The position numbers and the translations under genes are program-made. Shown here one piece after another: positions 35,787 through 48,774 of a stretch of DNA of 64,000 bases; position 1 is the first letter of the stretch, and each line of letters begins with the position of its first letter. The stretch comes from Neurospora crassa OR74A (Eukaryota > Ascomycota > Sordariomycetes > Sordariales > Sordariaceae): positions 3,906,001 through 3,970,000 of the forward strand of contig NC_026505.1 of NCBI RefSeq assembly GCF_000182925.2. The letters run 5' to 3'. The notes under the pieces were generated by a model that was not told where the DNA came from, ran no database searches, and was given only the letters and a program-made list of their open reading frames with translations.

Positions 35787-36673
35787 GGTCTGCTTTGGAC
35801 CTGCAGTCGGTGTTGATATTGGGGATTATCTTTGCCCAAAACTGTAATGTGTTTTTGAGAAATATAAATGATGTCAAGTGAGCATGTCCTTTGTATAAAT
35901 CGTGAGAGACACTGAGGAGCGAGTGTATAAGCCCCTTTGAAATTTCTTTGAAAAGAAAAAAGACAGTGAAAAGCACAGGACGTGAGGTCAAGGGAATCTA
36001 GATGCAAGATCTGATTCTAGGCCCCAACGGCGGATCCCCATCTCCCTTGTTCCCCTTGAGAGGCTAAAAATCTCAAAAGGCAGAAAAGATGGGGTCTGTG
36101 CAGAAGGTGCAGAATTGTTAAGAACCCCTCTTGTGCATGACTTTTGGTGCTGACGTTCACGGCGGCAGCTCCCCGTGTTCCACCGAAGAGCCTCCTAAGG
36201 GTGGATCAATGTCAGTCAGTGATAGGGCTGCCCGTTGTGGGGGGGAAAGCTTCCACTTCCACAATTCCTACCTAGGTACCTACCTAGGAATCCCGTCTAC
36301 TGTACCTAGGTTGTTACCCGGGCACTGCCCGTCCTTGATTCTACATCTACACCAGTCTCCGTCGCGTCTCCTTCTCCGAACTATTCTCGGCTGTCGCGTC
36401 CCCCTCCTCCGTTCACAGTAACCCAAATCCTCCGCGCAACATCTTCGAGGCCGCCACATTGTATACCTCTCCAGTTCTCACGCTGGTACATATCTCCGCA
36501 ACACATGTATTAACGGTTGGCGAATTTTACACTGTCCTCAGCAAGTTGCTAATCCCTCTAACTTTGGGCGCATACAGACAGGACAGAAACCCCCCACCCC
36601 TGGCCACTTCTCTGGTGTTGGCCAAAGCAGTTCTCGCCCGCTATCAACGACGATCCCATGTCTTCAAGACGAC
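35787..36673. promoter_or_regulatory. divergent promoter region (MRM1 / chromatin remodeller)
   Basis: This 887-bp stretch separates two divergently transcribed genes and must contain both promoters. It has a CCTACCTAGG-type motif cluster at 36267-36288 and pyrimidine-rich leader sequence towards 36,673. No clear TATA box is seen. Short frames upstream of 36,674 in another register may act as upstream reading frames. Confidence 0.45.
36267..36288. repeat. CCTACCTAGG-type motif cluster
   Basis: Two copies of CCTACCTAGG stand back to back around GTA. Similar motifs occur between genes at 43861-43878, 45361-45374, 56446-56460 and 56577-56601 but not inside coding exons. They are common in Sordariales intergenic DNA. 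Their function is unknown. Confidence 0.6.
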
Positions 36674-39600
36674 ATGGCAAACAACGATAACGCCCACCCA
36701 AGCTCCGAAGACGAGCTATTCGTGTCAACGGCAACGGAGCCCATGGCGTATACCTTTCAATCTGATCTCTCTGAAGACGAGATTAAGATTGCTACCGCAC
36801 AGCCAGCGCCCAAACCAATATCACCGGCTGCCTCTGTCGCCGATCGGTCCAGGGCGTTTTCTGACTCCGATGCTGCCATACCGGACCCTCAGCGCTTGAT
36901 TCCTTCCCCCGCGGTGGCTGAAGATGACGACCCTGCTTTGTTCCTCGAGCAAGCCGCGGCAGCGCTCGCCGCAGTGACGAAAGCAGACACCTCGACCAAA
37001 CCCAAGAAGCGAGAGTCGGAGTCACTAGCAAGTTGGCGTGGAAGTGTCAATGCTTTGACGAACGGGGTATCAGACCACAATATAGCTGGCACTAGGCGTG
37101 TTGACATCGAGGTCGCTTTGCCCTGGCTCCCCCCATCGAAGCGAGCAGCATTTACCTACGTTGAGGTTGAGGATTCGGATGAGGGGACCAAACACTATGA
37201 TACCCGTAGGCGAAGAAATAAGGTAAGCGATACCTGTTTGGCGCGATACTATACCATTTTTCGATCGTCCACGAAGAAGATGAAAGCAATGACTAGTGGC
37301 ATGCTGGTGGGACATACCCTTGGACTCTGCGATGGAAGACTGGAGTTGTAAGGACCTGCTGCCGGGGAAACAGGTCTGTTTGTTTGCCCGCGCAGATCTC
37401 CTCTTTCTTCGCTGGACTCTGTGTCCGAGTGGCACCTTCTCCCACCTGGTCCTAGAATGAAATCTCACCTAGGTTTGAATTGGGTTCTGGAGCTTTGTAG
37501 GGCCGGCTGGAAACTACAACTCCAGATCGAACTGTCGTCTGTCGGTTGTCGTCCATACTTGGGCAACAAACGCTCTTACCTCCTCCTTGACTCAAACCCC
37601 CCCCCCCCGCCTTCTGATTCACACTATTTCTCTCACTCCCTACCATTTCTTACGTATACTTGGACCAGAAATTGTCCAGTCTTCATTATCGCGACCACAT
37701 CTTGATCGTTGAATACTCTACAAACCCCTCATCTTCCTTACCACGTTACGAGCTTCGTTCAAGATACTGCTTTGCAGCCCAGGAAGCAGTATGGTAAGAT
37801 CTCACTCAAAGATCACATCGCTCGGACGTTCTCACCATGACATCCACCACCTTTTTGGAGTTTCAGGGCTTTTTTGGTCCTGCTCCAGTTTTGCTTTGCC
37901 TGGGGCCAGGAATTTCACTGCCGCCTCAAGTCATACTTATCCATTGTCGCTCACCTTTGCTGACACTTAACTTACACAGCCCGCTTACGATGATTACCGG
38001 TTCGATGACGAACTCGAGGGGCTCGGCCTGCGCAAGCGCAAGAGACGGTATGAAGACGATGAAGAACTCTACGAGGAAAACTCCGGTGATGATTATGGTG
38101 GTCGTCACTCGCTTCATGACTATGGCTTTGTCAACGGTGCTAAGCGCAGCACGCGTACCAGCGCCCGTGCTTCTAGTGAAAGAAGCATAGCCTATGAAAG
38201 CGGCACAGAATCGCGAGCGTTGAGGCCCCGCTCAGCCAAGAAATATCGAGATTATGACAGGGACGAACTCCAAAATTCGGACGATGACGATGGTTTTTTC
38301 GTTGTCACGTCCGACATCGTCAAGACCAGAGGCAGGAAAAAACGGAAATCTACTGCGAAGCTCAAGACGACAATGGGAGACGGCGACTCAGATATCGAGT
38401 TCGAGTCAAAGCGGCGTTCCTCTCGAGCCAACAAATCCAAGAAAAGCATGAAGGAGATTTTCGACGACGATGATGACGACGACATCTTCTATGTTCAGGA
38501 CACAAAACCCACAGCACCCCGGATTGCCAGCGTCCGAGAGGTCTTCAAGCCGGCCCCGGTGGACTTTAAGGACGCCCACCGTCCGGTATGTGACAGCTGT
38601 GGGTACCCTGAAGGTAATCCTAATAAGGGAGCCTTGGTTTACTGTCAAGGCTGTTCCAATTCTTACCACAAGATATGTCTTGGCACTCGCAATACCCGCG
38701 AGCAGCGGGTCACCAAAGTCGACACGGACTCCTTTGTCATGCAATGTCGGTTCTGCGTTGGCTCCTACACCAAGAAGGACCATCGTGCTCCAAAGTATGA
38801 TACTTGCCAATGCTGTCATCAAGCTAACCCGTCCTGTGCTCCCTTTTCTGAGAAAAAGACACCCAAACAAGAAGAAAAGCTGCGCGAGGAAAACGATGGA
38901 GTAGATCCGATTATGCCAGTAGACCCGAAACTGGTCAACAATCCTCTCAATGTCTTGTTCCGTTGCAGCAAATGCCACAGAGGCTGGCATTATGAACACT
39001 TGCCTCACCCTAACGATACCCGTGATCCAGCCATCAGCGATCCTCTCAATCTGCGCAATCACCGTCTCCAAGAGTATCAAACGACTTGGCGATGCAAAGA
39101 GTGCATTGATACGGAGGACCTCAAGATTGATAAGGTGGTGGCGTGGAGACCAACTCATATTAAGCCCAGCCAATACGTCAGAGGTCAGACCATCCTCAAC
39201 TTCAATGAGGATGAAATCGAGTATTTGGTCAAGTGGGAGAACAAGTCCTATGCGCATTGCGTCTGGATGCCAGGTCCATGGATTTACGGTGTTAGCAAGG
39301 GAAACATGCGTCTTTCTTTCATCAAGAGGGCTCTCGGAGAGGGCATGGAAGACCAGGCAAGTAGGGATGAGCCTGCTGACGCACTCCTCAAATGGACTGA
39401 AAAAGATGCCATTCACGACTCATGGTTGACCCCCGATATCATCCTCGATGTGCAATATGCTGCCAAGTCGATCGAAGACACAAAGAAATACAAGGCAATG
39501 TCGCTTGCCGACAGGATGGAGTACGATTTGAGCCGGATCTTTCACGTGGTTAAGATCTTCGTCAAATTTGAAGGGTTGGGCTACGATGACGCTGTCTGGG

Positions 39601-42600
39601 ACACTCCACCTCCTGCGGACTCTTCCATGTATGACGCCTATCTTGAGGCCTATCGGGAATATCTGAACGGCAAGCACTTCAAGTCAGAGCCCTGGCGTAA
39701 TCAGAAGGAACGTATTGAAGCCTTCAGGCAGATGGAGTTCAACGGTGCCATTGAGGTCAAAAAACAACCGCCCGGACTTACTCGTGGCAAGCTGATGACC
39801 TATCAGCTTGAGGGTCTCAACTGGATGCTCTACAATTTCCGCCATGACCGCAGCGTTATTCTTGCCGATGAAATGGGTCTTGGAAAGACTGTTCAGGTGG
39901 TTGCTTTGCTCTCCAGCATGATCCAGGATAACCCCAAGATCTGGCCATTCTTGATTGTCGTTCCCAACGCAACGTGCGCCAACTGGCGTCGTGAAATCAA
40001 GAAATGGGCCCCTGATCTTCGGGTAGTGGCCTACTACGGCGGGCGGGTTTCCCAAACTTTGGCTCTTCAATATGAACTGTTTCCAAATGGCACTAAGGAC
40101 ATGAAGGCGCACGTTGTCATCATGTCTTACGACTCCATCAAAGACACTGACACTCGTAGTCGGTTCAACTCCGTCAAATGGGCTGGTCTTATCGTTGACG
40201 AGGCACAAGCACTGAAGAATGACGAGAACAGTCTTTACAAAGCACTCTCAGTCATGAATATCCCCTTCAAGCTTTTGCTCACGGGCACACCGTTGCAGAA
40301 CAATAAGCGAGAGCTTTTCAACCTCTTGCAGTTTATTGACCCGAAGCTAAAAGCGGAGGAACTTGACGAGGAATTCAAGGATATCACCAAGGAAAATCTT
40401 CCAAAGCTCCATGAGCTGATCAGGCCATACTTCCTTCGGCGTACCAAGGCCATGGTACTCACCTTCCTGCCGCCGATGGCCCAGATCATTTTACCAGTGA
40501 GCATGACGGTTTTGCAGGAAAAGCTCTGCAAGTCGATCATGGAGCGCAATCCCCAGCTCATCCGCGCGATTTTCTCCGCCAACGGGAAGCTGAAATCACA
40601 AGACCGCGGCTCGTTGAGCAACATTCTCATGCAGCTTCGCAAGTGTCTTTGCCATCCCTTCGTCTACAGTCAGTCGATCGAAGATCGGAACTTGTCACCA
40701 GAAGTCACCAAGCGAAACCTTATCGAGGCCTCCTCCAAGCTTCTGTTGCTTGAAGTCATGCTGCCTAAATTGAGGGAGCGTGGACACAGAGTTTTGATAT
40801 TCAGTCAGTTCCTCGACCAGTTGACAATCCTTGAAGACTTCCTCGCCGGTATGGACCTTCCGTATCAACGACTTGATGGAAGTCAATCTAGTATGGAAAA
40901 GCAGAAGAGGATTGATGCCTTCAATGCACCGGATTCCCAATTATTCTGCATGCTGCTGTCAACCCGTGCTGGTGGTGTCGGTATCAACCTTGCGACTGCC
41001 GACACTGTCATTATCCTCGATCCCGATTGGAATCCGCATCAGGATATCCAGGCGCTTTCGAGAGCTCATCGTATCGGTCAACAGAAGAAAGTGCTCTGCT
41101 TCCAGCTCATGACCGTCGACTCTGCCGAGGAGAAGATTCTGCAGATTGGTCGTAAGAAGATGGCTCTTGATCATCTGCTGATTGAGACCATGGACGACAA
41201 GGAAGGCGAGGCTGCTAATGATGTGGAGACGGTGCTTAAACACGGAGCTGCTGCTTTGTTTGGCGAGGGACGCAAGAAGGACAGGATCGTATATGATGAA
41301 GCGGCAATCGATAAGCTTCTTGATCGTTCAGCCAAGGAAGAAACGAAGCAAGATGGCGACAAGTCTGCCGAGTCTGCTTTTGCTTTTGCCCGCGTTTGGG
41401 CACAAGATGAGGGAGGGCTGAAGGATGACGTGGAGACAGAACAAAAAGCATTAACCATGAGTGTTTGGGACCAGATTCTTCAGCAGCGAGAAGAAGAGGC
41501 ACGCCTCGAGAGGGAGAAGGAACTGCAGGCCTTGGGACGTGGTGGCCGACGACGTGGAGTAGGTGGTATCAGTTTAGCGATGTGCTTTCTTGACCGTGCT
41601 AACCCTTGAGTAGACGGCGAACTACCGCGGACCCAAGTTCGAGTTTGAAGAAGGTCAGGAAGGAGGTGAGAGTGATCGTGGTGACCAGGACGGTGACTTC
41701 ATGGGCGGCGATGACAGCGATGGGGAAACAAGCGGTAACGAAAATGGGAACAGCCCCCACGGTGAGTTCTTACCCAACGGAGGCAGCTCACGCAAGTCAC
41801 AGGCAAGGAATGCGCAACAAGGTACGAAAACTAAAACCCCAACCAAAACCCCAACCAAAAACAAGACGAAAGCTCCAGTGGTCGCAGCCTCAAGGAGGAA
41901 CACACCGGCCACTTCAGCCAAAGCTTCTACCCCTAAGTCTAGAGCTAGTCGGCAAAGAAAGCCACCTCTTCAATCATCTTCTTCGTCTTCAACAAGCAAG
42001 ACACCCCGCTCACGCAAACAGCAGACGCCCAAGACAGTTCGGACCCCCGGCACCCCCAGCAAACCCGCTCGAGGCAAGGCTCCCAAAACCAACTCGTCGT
42101 CCAAATTGCGCCCGCTCCCGGACCAGCAGCCCCAAACCCAAAAGGCCGCCCAACTAAGCCCGTCCGACCTAGCAGCCACAACCAAGAAGTCCACCGCATT
42201 GCCGACTTTAACACCCCCCATGGTCAAATCCCCGCATCCGGCGGCCTTGCCATGCCCTCCCATGCCATCGGCGGTGACCTTGCCGTTCACCCCAGGCCCG
42301 TCCCTTCCACTCACCGACCAAATGGCAACCCCAACGGGGCATCCAAACTAACCTCCAATACCCCTATTCTCGTCCCCAGACCAGGAGCCGGAGTTGTAAC
42401 TGGAGCCAGAATTCGGCCACCATCTCTTAATGGTCTTCCCAATCTGAACCCTAACCGACAGCCTAACAACCTCCCCTCAGACGTCACTAAACAGCCCAAA
42501 CCCGGTATTCTCTGGTCTAACCAAGGCCCACCCGTACCGCCAGGTGTTCCGCACACTTCATGCTTTGTCTGCGGCTTCGTACACCCTCCTACGTGGATGT

Positions 42601-42869
42601 GTCCCGAGATGAGCCAAGAGGTTCCTCTTCGGCTGGCGCTGGATAATCTTAGGCTCATACCACACCAAACTCCGGAAAGAATGGAGATTAAGCGTAAATT
42701 CTTGCTCGAGATGTTGAGGGTGGTGCAGCAGAGGAAGGAAGAAGCTATGAGGGCGAAACAGCGGCAGCAGTCGGGTCAGCAGACTCAGGAGGGTCAGCAG
42801 AGCCAACAGGGCCAGCAGGGCCAGCAGAGGCAAGAAGGACAAGAACCACCGCAGGTTCCTCCATCATAG
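36674..42869 (+). CDS. PHD/CHD-type SNF2 chromatin remodeller (Mi-2/Mit1-like)
   Basis: The product is an ATP-dependent nucleosome remodeller resembling CHD3/Mi-2 and fission-yeast Mit1 of the SHREC silencing complex. The proposed exons are 36674-37222, 37980-41558 and 41614 to about 42869. The first two introns (757 and 55 nt) both fall in phase 0. An acidic N-terminus precedes a PHD finger from Cys387 and a second Cys/His cluster from Cys512 (RCSKCHRGWHYEH...CKEC). Chromodomain-like segments follow (EYLVKWENKSYAHCVW; FVKFEGLGYDDAVWD). The helicase core has Walker A DEMGLGKT from Asp813, motif II DEAQ at 923-926 and motif VI ALSRAHRIGQ at 1208-1217. The C-terminal tail is basic and low-complexity, then has CFVCGFVHPPTWMC and a Gln-rich end. 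In this tail the coding frame changes near 42,060-42,160 without a clear intron. The long first intron is the other weak point. Confidence 0.8.
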
Positions 42870-45800
42870 TGAAGGCGACTGGCTGGCTTACCCGTGATAC
42901 CTTTGAGGTGATGAATGGATTAAAGGGAGGGGTTGGTTATTGTTGGTTGGATTGTCTGAGTTATGACTTGTAGTTACTCAACCACTCTTATATTCGGCTT
43001 TGCTTTTATCTTGCTTGCTTGCTGCTTACTTCACTGAGTGAATGAGCCAGGTGGTATGTGATGACAGCGGCTTGCTCAACCTCTCAGGCATGGATGAAAA
43101 GTTCTGAAGGGTATAGGAAAATCGGATGATGCTTGCTTGTTTGGGCTTTGCTCGATGGTGTTGAGAGGAGAAGGATCATACCTACGATGCTCACCGTCAA
43201 GCAGCAAACGCCATGTAACAAGTAATAAAACAGTATAACCATGGGATGCACAGTGTTGAGCAATGAGTGTGCTTGCCTCATCAAACTCGAGCGATGCGTG
43301 ATGGTGTGTACCTCTGCTGCCACCCCTTCAATTGCCTCGAACAAACTTTTCTTAAGGATGCTTTCCAAGCAAGGCAGCCAGCCCTCGACTCCTCATCGGA
43401 TGAATCTGCATCTCGGCACGATGAGAATCAAGTAATGAGAGACCCAACTTTCCCCGTTAGCATAGCAACATACCATTCCAAAAAAAAACCCCTTTGCCCG
43501 TCTAATCGATGAGCGTCTTGCTTGTCGCTACACTCTCCGTCTGTCTTGTTCGCGAACATGTCACCTTCCCCAAACTTCGCTAAGACCATAGACAGTCTGT
43601 ATGAGATAACTAGAGAGTATGGTTGTTCTGCTTTGCACCCATCTCAGCTCATCCGCTAAAAAAATAAAAAAAATAAAAAAAAAATAAAAAAAATAAAAAC
43701 ACAGGGAGAGAGAGAGAGGCTGCCAGATCTTACAGATGCCTTTCGTTGGTGAGAAAAGGGTCATGAACCAGCAAGATGTTACCTACATATCCATAACAAG
43801 CAAGTGAAAAAGCCATCTTCATTCTTTCCATGTCAGGCAAGATCCTCCCATATGGCATATCCTACCTACCTAGGTAGGCCACACAAGAGGTACCATACCG
43901 CATATTCCACTCCGAGTGTTCCTTCCTTTATAGAGGGCGAACAGAACGAGTCTTCACCTAATCTGGACTACCCACCTGCCCCGTCCATGACCTTCTAAGA
44001 GTCGTGGTCTGTAGTTCGAGCAAGCTTGGTCCAGATCCTTTCCGTGCCAGATCGTTGGCTTAACAGCAGGGTAAATGGGTCCACTCTTTGTCCAGGTTTA
44101 CGACTGTCTTCGTATACTAAACTATTGTCAGGCACCCCTATCTCTCAACTGTCGAGCGTACCCCTATCTATCACAGTATTTTGACACTTGAATGTACCAG
44201 CTGTCCCACAACGGCAGATCTTATACCACTTCTATTGGCCTCGCATCTTGACTTAATGATCTAAAGGCTGGGCCTCTGTTATATGACATACATTCATCAT
44301 CTTGAAATTCTAGTCCCATCGCCGTGAAGTGCTGGGCATCTGTTGCTCGGGCAAGCAGAATGTGGCGCCTCGAGAAGCTCGGATCACGGGCATCCTCTAT
44401 TGCGCTCCCGAAAGGACGTCTATTCCACGTATATAACAGATTATAGGTAGTCAATGGAGAAAGAAATGATCGTGTACCTTGAGAAAGAAGAACAAGGGGT
44501 AAATAATCAGTTACGCGGGACTCAAAATTCAGTGGACATAAAGCAGTGTTAGTCCCTTACCAATAGCTGGAAGAGTGCGTCGTGAGAGACAGAAACTCGA
44601 AGCAATGCTGACTTTTCCTGACATTTCAATGAGTGCACAAGCTAGAGAATACTCCCGATGAGTCGTTACCGAAAGACGGCGATTATTGTGTTCCTACCTA
44701 ATTGTAGGTAAATATCAGCAATTCTGAACTTTTCACCGAACAACACTGGAGGTTTGTGCTACTCCAAGCCCAATGGGAGTCCTTGGCTCTCCAAATTAAT
44801 GACCATGGGCACAAACATCAGGTAGCCGGGTCTCATGGAGGGGGAATCCAAAGAGCGTGTCCCACCTTCTGAGGAAAATTGGTTCGCCGCTCATCATCGC
44901 CATGGCGTTGTGGCTTTCCCCTGTTTGTCACGTGGAGTCAGAACATGGAAAGATGCAAGTTCCCGCAGAAGGTAGCCTCCAGAAATCCCGTTGATGTTGC
45001 TTCTTTAGGGTCTTGCGTTTGTTCGCATCTTTTTTTTTTCTTTCTTTTTTTTTCCCGCGCTCTTGGCGCTATTGCAGACCTCACAGCCCATGTCGTTTTG
45101 CCTCTCTTGTCCCTGTGCCGTTCAGAATTGGGGCGTGAAGGAGAGATAATGAACAACACCACATAAGGCGGCAATATAGAGTAGATACACCAATGGTCCA
45201 TGCTGTCGACATTGCTGCGGCTCGTTTGTGTGGTATGGTACGGCAGATATTGAAGATCACACGAGTGTAGGAGCACAGGAGCACCAACGGGAAGAGGGAG
45301 GAAATGCGACACAGGCTAACGTAAACGAGTGTCGACAAAACTACAACACATTCTAATAATCCCTAGGTAGGTAACTTCCGCAACACTGTAATTGCGTTGG
45401 GCGGGAGGAAGGCACGGAACAAGGGTTGTCGTCTTCCCAAAAGAACACCTGGTCCTGTGGAGTGAAACAGCTGGGATATCTATAATCATTTTCCTTGTTG
45501 CCATAATATGGACACCTTGACGCTCTACATTATATTGGAATAGCGTCGGAGGGTTGAGTTCGAGGTGCGTCGAAGGGTTCACTTGGAGGTTTTTGGCTCC
45601 ACTACTACCTGTCCTTGGTCAAGGTAAGGCCAAATCCGTCGCCTTCGTAGACGGATTCTTCTCATCTTCAACTCAACTTGGCGGCTACCACGCTGCTCTT
45701 CATAGGTAGACTTGCTTACCGATGATTCACAAGCCACATCGTTCTGTTGTACGTCCAGTCCGGCGGCCACTTTGTGCTACTCAGGAAAGCATGTATGTAC

Positions 45801-46935
45801 CAGTGTCACATCCCCCGTGGCCCCCTTAGCCTCGCCGCATCCGCAAAATGCAAGCCAACATCACTGCAATCATCAGGCATCTATCCGCACATCTACCTAG
45901 CCTCTAACCAATCCCAGGGAAGCGGACCTGTGCCTAACTACCGTACCCAACCACACAACTCGAACGCAACATCAACGACGCTTCAAGAGGACGACTAGGC
46001 AAGCCCTGTAGACGGAAGGCGGAAGGGCAGACAGGGTAGAAAAAAAGGTAGTCCGTCACTCAATGTCCTTTTCACCACCCCGCTTCACCATCTGTTTCTT
46101 GGAGATCCACTCCCAGATTGTCTAGATGCCTTGATTGCGGCTCCCAACCTTTGCTCTTTGCTTCCCGGTCGCCTATGATATACCTCCTCATGTCCCTGGC
46201 TCGGGCTGCCAGGTCATTCTTCCCCGGATACTGCTTGCCACAGACCTTCAACGGCTTGCTGCTCGCCCTCCGCCATTTTGCTCCAGTTTTTCCTTCGTTG
46301 GAGACATAGCTCCGCGTATGAATAGGCGGTATAAATCTTGTGACGGATACCCCGGATCTTCCAACGTTTACCCAGGTCCCTCGTTTGCTGGGAATCAAGG
46401 GGTGGCCAGCTTGATGCCACTGGGCTGTTGACATCGTTGATGGTACGTGTTTTCCTTTTGTTCACGCTCTTTGCTAAGCGTTTCTCTGCTTTGCTTCCGT
46501 CTTCAGTGGCGGTCAAACCCATGTGACACTCACAGTTGCGGATTCAGCGTCATGCTAATCATCCCATCAGTGTTTCCTGTATCGTTCACACCCTTGATCC
46601 GGTCCGCTATCAAACTTTACTGCTTTCTCCTCTTAGACTCGGCATGGATGGATTAGCCAAACACGACTATTACTCCGCTGCTACTAATACCCCTCTCAAC
46701 ACCCACCAAGCTTAGTCCGACTCAATCTCTGGATCAACATTTGCAGGGCCCGAACTAGCTCTAAGCTCCAGCTTCTCAACACCTAGAACTCCGAATTTTC
46801 AGCTTTGCTTTTCTAGCACTCTGGTGCTTCAGAGTGTTTTTTGTAGTCACAGCTAGAACGGTTCATCCACTCACGCGTTATTATAGAGCTGGCTGATTCT
46901 TTTCACAATCCCTTCCTATCAGGCCTTCAGTTATC
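42870..46935. other. 4-kb intergenic stretch, no supported gene
   Basis: Neither strand holds a frame with recognisable domains or convincing exon structure. It has an A-rich low-complexity run (repeated AAAAAAAT) at about 43658-43699, pyrimidine runs at about 45029-45054 and the palindrome CCTACCTAGGTAGG at 43865-43878. A 120-codon minus frame at 46072-46434 is the longest candidate but shows no family signature. The last few hundred bases are probably the leader of the CCCH gene. Confidence 0.5.
43865..43878. repeat. palindrome CCTACCTAGGTAGG
   Basis: This is a perfect 14-bp palindrome, preceded by another CCTA. It is the cleanest copy of the intergenic motif seen at several other places in the right arm. 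Confidence 0.7.
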
Positions 46936-48774
46936 ATGGAGCCAAACCAGAACTCTCCAGGCAGCGAGATCCCAAAGCCTCATTCGCCTATCGCCATTAA
47001 GAGAAGGGATCTCAACATGCACTGGAGACTCCAAAGAGGGTTGCCTGCCTCTCCAATGAGCATGGACTTTGCCCCGACTCCTCCCAGAAATCAGTCCGCA
47101 ACAGAGGCTGCTAAGTCAGAGGAGTCCAGCCCGGAATGGGAACAATCTCGTCATACTGCCGTCGTTACAACCAAGTCTTCTCCCAGAGTAGAGACTATCG
47201 TCACTCACGTCCCCTTTACGCTAAACACGCGGTACTTTCTCGAAAGGCAAAGACTTCAACAAGAAGAGGAGGAGAGAGCGCAACAGGCTCGCCGGAACAC
47301 GCGGCCGCAATATCCCCACCAATTTTACGCCTACGCTTACGACCGCGGAAACGGCCGCTACACGAGACTGGTCCCAGCGGATATGCTTCCTCCCCTCGTG
47401 GGTGTGCCCGCTTACGAGTCGGATATCTCTCGTCTGTTCGTACTTGAGCTTCCCCAGGCCTTGGATGCCGACGAGCGCAACACCAACATTCAACCGGTTC
47501 AGACTCAAGTGGCGCAGGGTGATGCCGTTCAGGTATGTAGAAATCTACGATATCACCCCAACAGTGTTACAACAGTTAGCTCCGGCCAGCAAAAGAATGT
47601 TGTACTGAATCCATTTGAGACACACCCTCACATCACACCCCAACAAAGCTGGGTATATGACTGACAAGTTGATTTACCGCAGTCGCAGATCGACCAAATC
47701 GTCTTGGCCAGCCACAGTCCCGCAGCCAATACGAGCCTCACTCACCAGGCCACCGCAACCGCCTACCTGACACCCCCTCCTCTGCACGGCCAAGGCCCCA
47801 AGCGAGCCAAGATTTTCTGCGACAAGTGGGTGCACGAGGGTACCTGTGCCTTCACCCAGCAGGGCTGCAAGTACAAGCATGAGATGCCCTATGACAGGGC
47901 TACTCAGCACATGCTCGGTCTGTTCCATGGCTTGCCTGCTTGGTATAAGCGGCAGCAAGCCGAGCTGATGAGGCAGAGACAGCAGCTGGTCAGCAACGAC
48001 GAGTCGAGCACCAGCAAGGGACCCATCGATCTGACCGCGCTCCGTGGCGCTCCCCATCGTCGTCGGTCTCTGACTACGGCTTCTGGAAGTCCGATCTCGC
48101 GCAGAGGCTCGGCTGATCAAGGGTCGGCATCTGGTAGTGGGGGTGAGGCGATGGGGGTGGGAGGTCAGGCTCACGCCGCCACGAACAGCATGGGAGCAAA
48201 GAGCTTCGGAGGCGGTGGTTATCAGCGTGAGAAAAGCTCGAGTCCTCGAGAGTTGAACAACTGGCGTCCGAGTGTTGGAGGTGGCTCTTCAGGACCCTCT
48301 CCAATCCCCACCGGTAAGCCAGATGAGATTCGTGAATCGTGTCACTTGCTTTCCGTGACTAACAAAGACGCTCCTCCCACAGGCCCCCAGATCCTAAGCC
48401 AAGGCCCCTGCCGCTTCGGTCCCATCGGACAACCCGCCCAACCTCAACCTCGCGACCCTCGCGGCAATCCCAGCATTGTCAACAGTCATCGCCGCATCGA
48501 TGCTCCTCCCGGCTTTCCCCCCAATCCTCACTCATACCGCCTCCTTCCAACCACCACGACCCCCGACAGCTCTGAAGACGAGGGCAAGGGGGAGGGCGGC
48601 CCCCTGGGAGGGGGAGGAGCTCGAGTCCAGGTCCAGGCCCAGGTACACCAGCAGCAGCAGCAGCAGCAGCAGGCCGAAGGCGGCGGTGGCGGCATAGCAG
48701 CTCAGTGGATGGGATCGGCTTACGAGGATGGGGAGAATTCCTGGAAGTGGTCTCGGGACACTAACCAGGGGTAG
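46936..48774 (+). CDS. CCCH zinc-finger protein
   Basis: This is probably an RNA-binding protein of unknown role. The three exons 46936-47532, 47683-48313 and 48383-48774 give 539 residues. The first intron is 150 nt and phase 0. The second is 69 nt, with a GTAAGC donor, a TGACTAAC branch site and an ACAG acceptor, and contains no in-frame stop. The only clear domain is one zinc finger, C-x8-C-x6-C-x3-H, in FCDKWVHEGTCAFTQQGCKY followed by KHEMPYD, near residue 245. The rest is disordered: Pro/Ser-rich at the N-terminus, Gly/Ser-rich in the middle and eight Gln from a CAG run near the C-terminus. A second segment, GPCRFGPIG, lies after exon 3 begins. I cannot match it to a named gene. Confidence 0.75.
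48649..48672 (+). repeat. (CAG)8 microsatellite, coding
   Basis: Eight perfect CAG triplets encode eight glutamines in the CCCH protein. Perfect triplets with no CAA suggest recent slippage. Confidence 0.9.

Noticed and set aside
41764-41804. GTGAGT...CACAG segment as an intron in the remodeller tail
   Set aside because: At 41 nt it is too short, and removing it leads quickly to a stop codon.
46072-46434. 120-codon minus-strand frame
   Set aside because: No family signature and no support from neighbouring exons.
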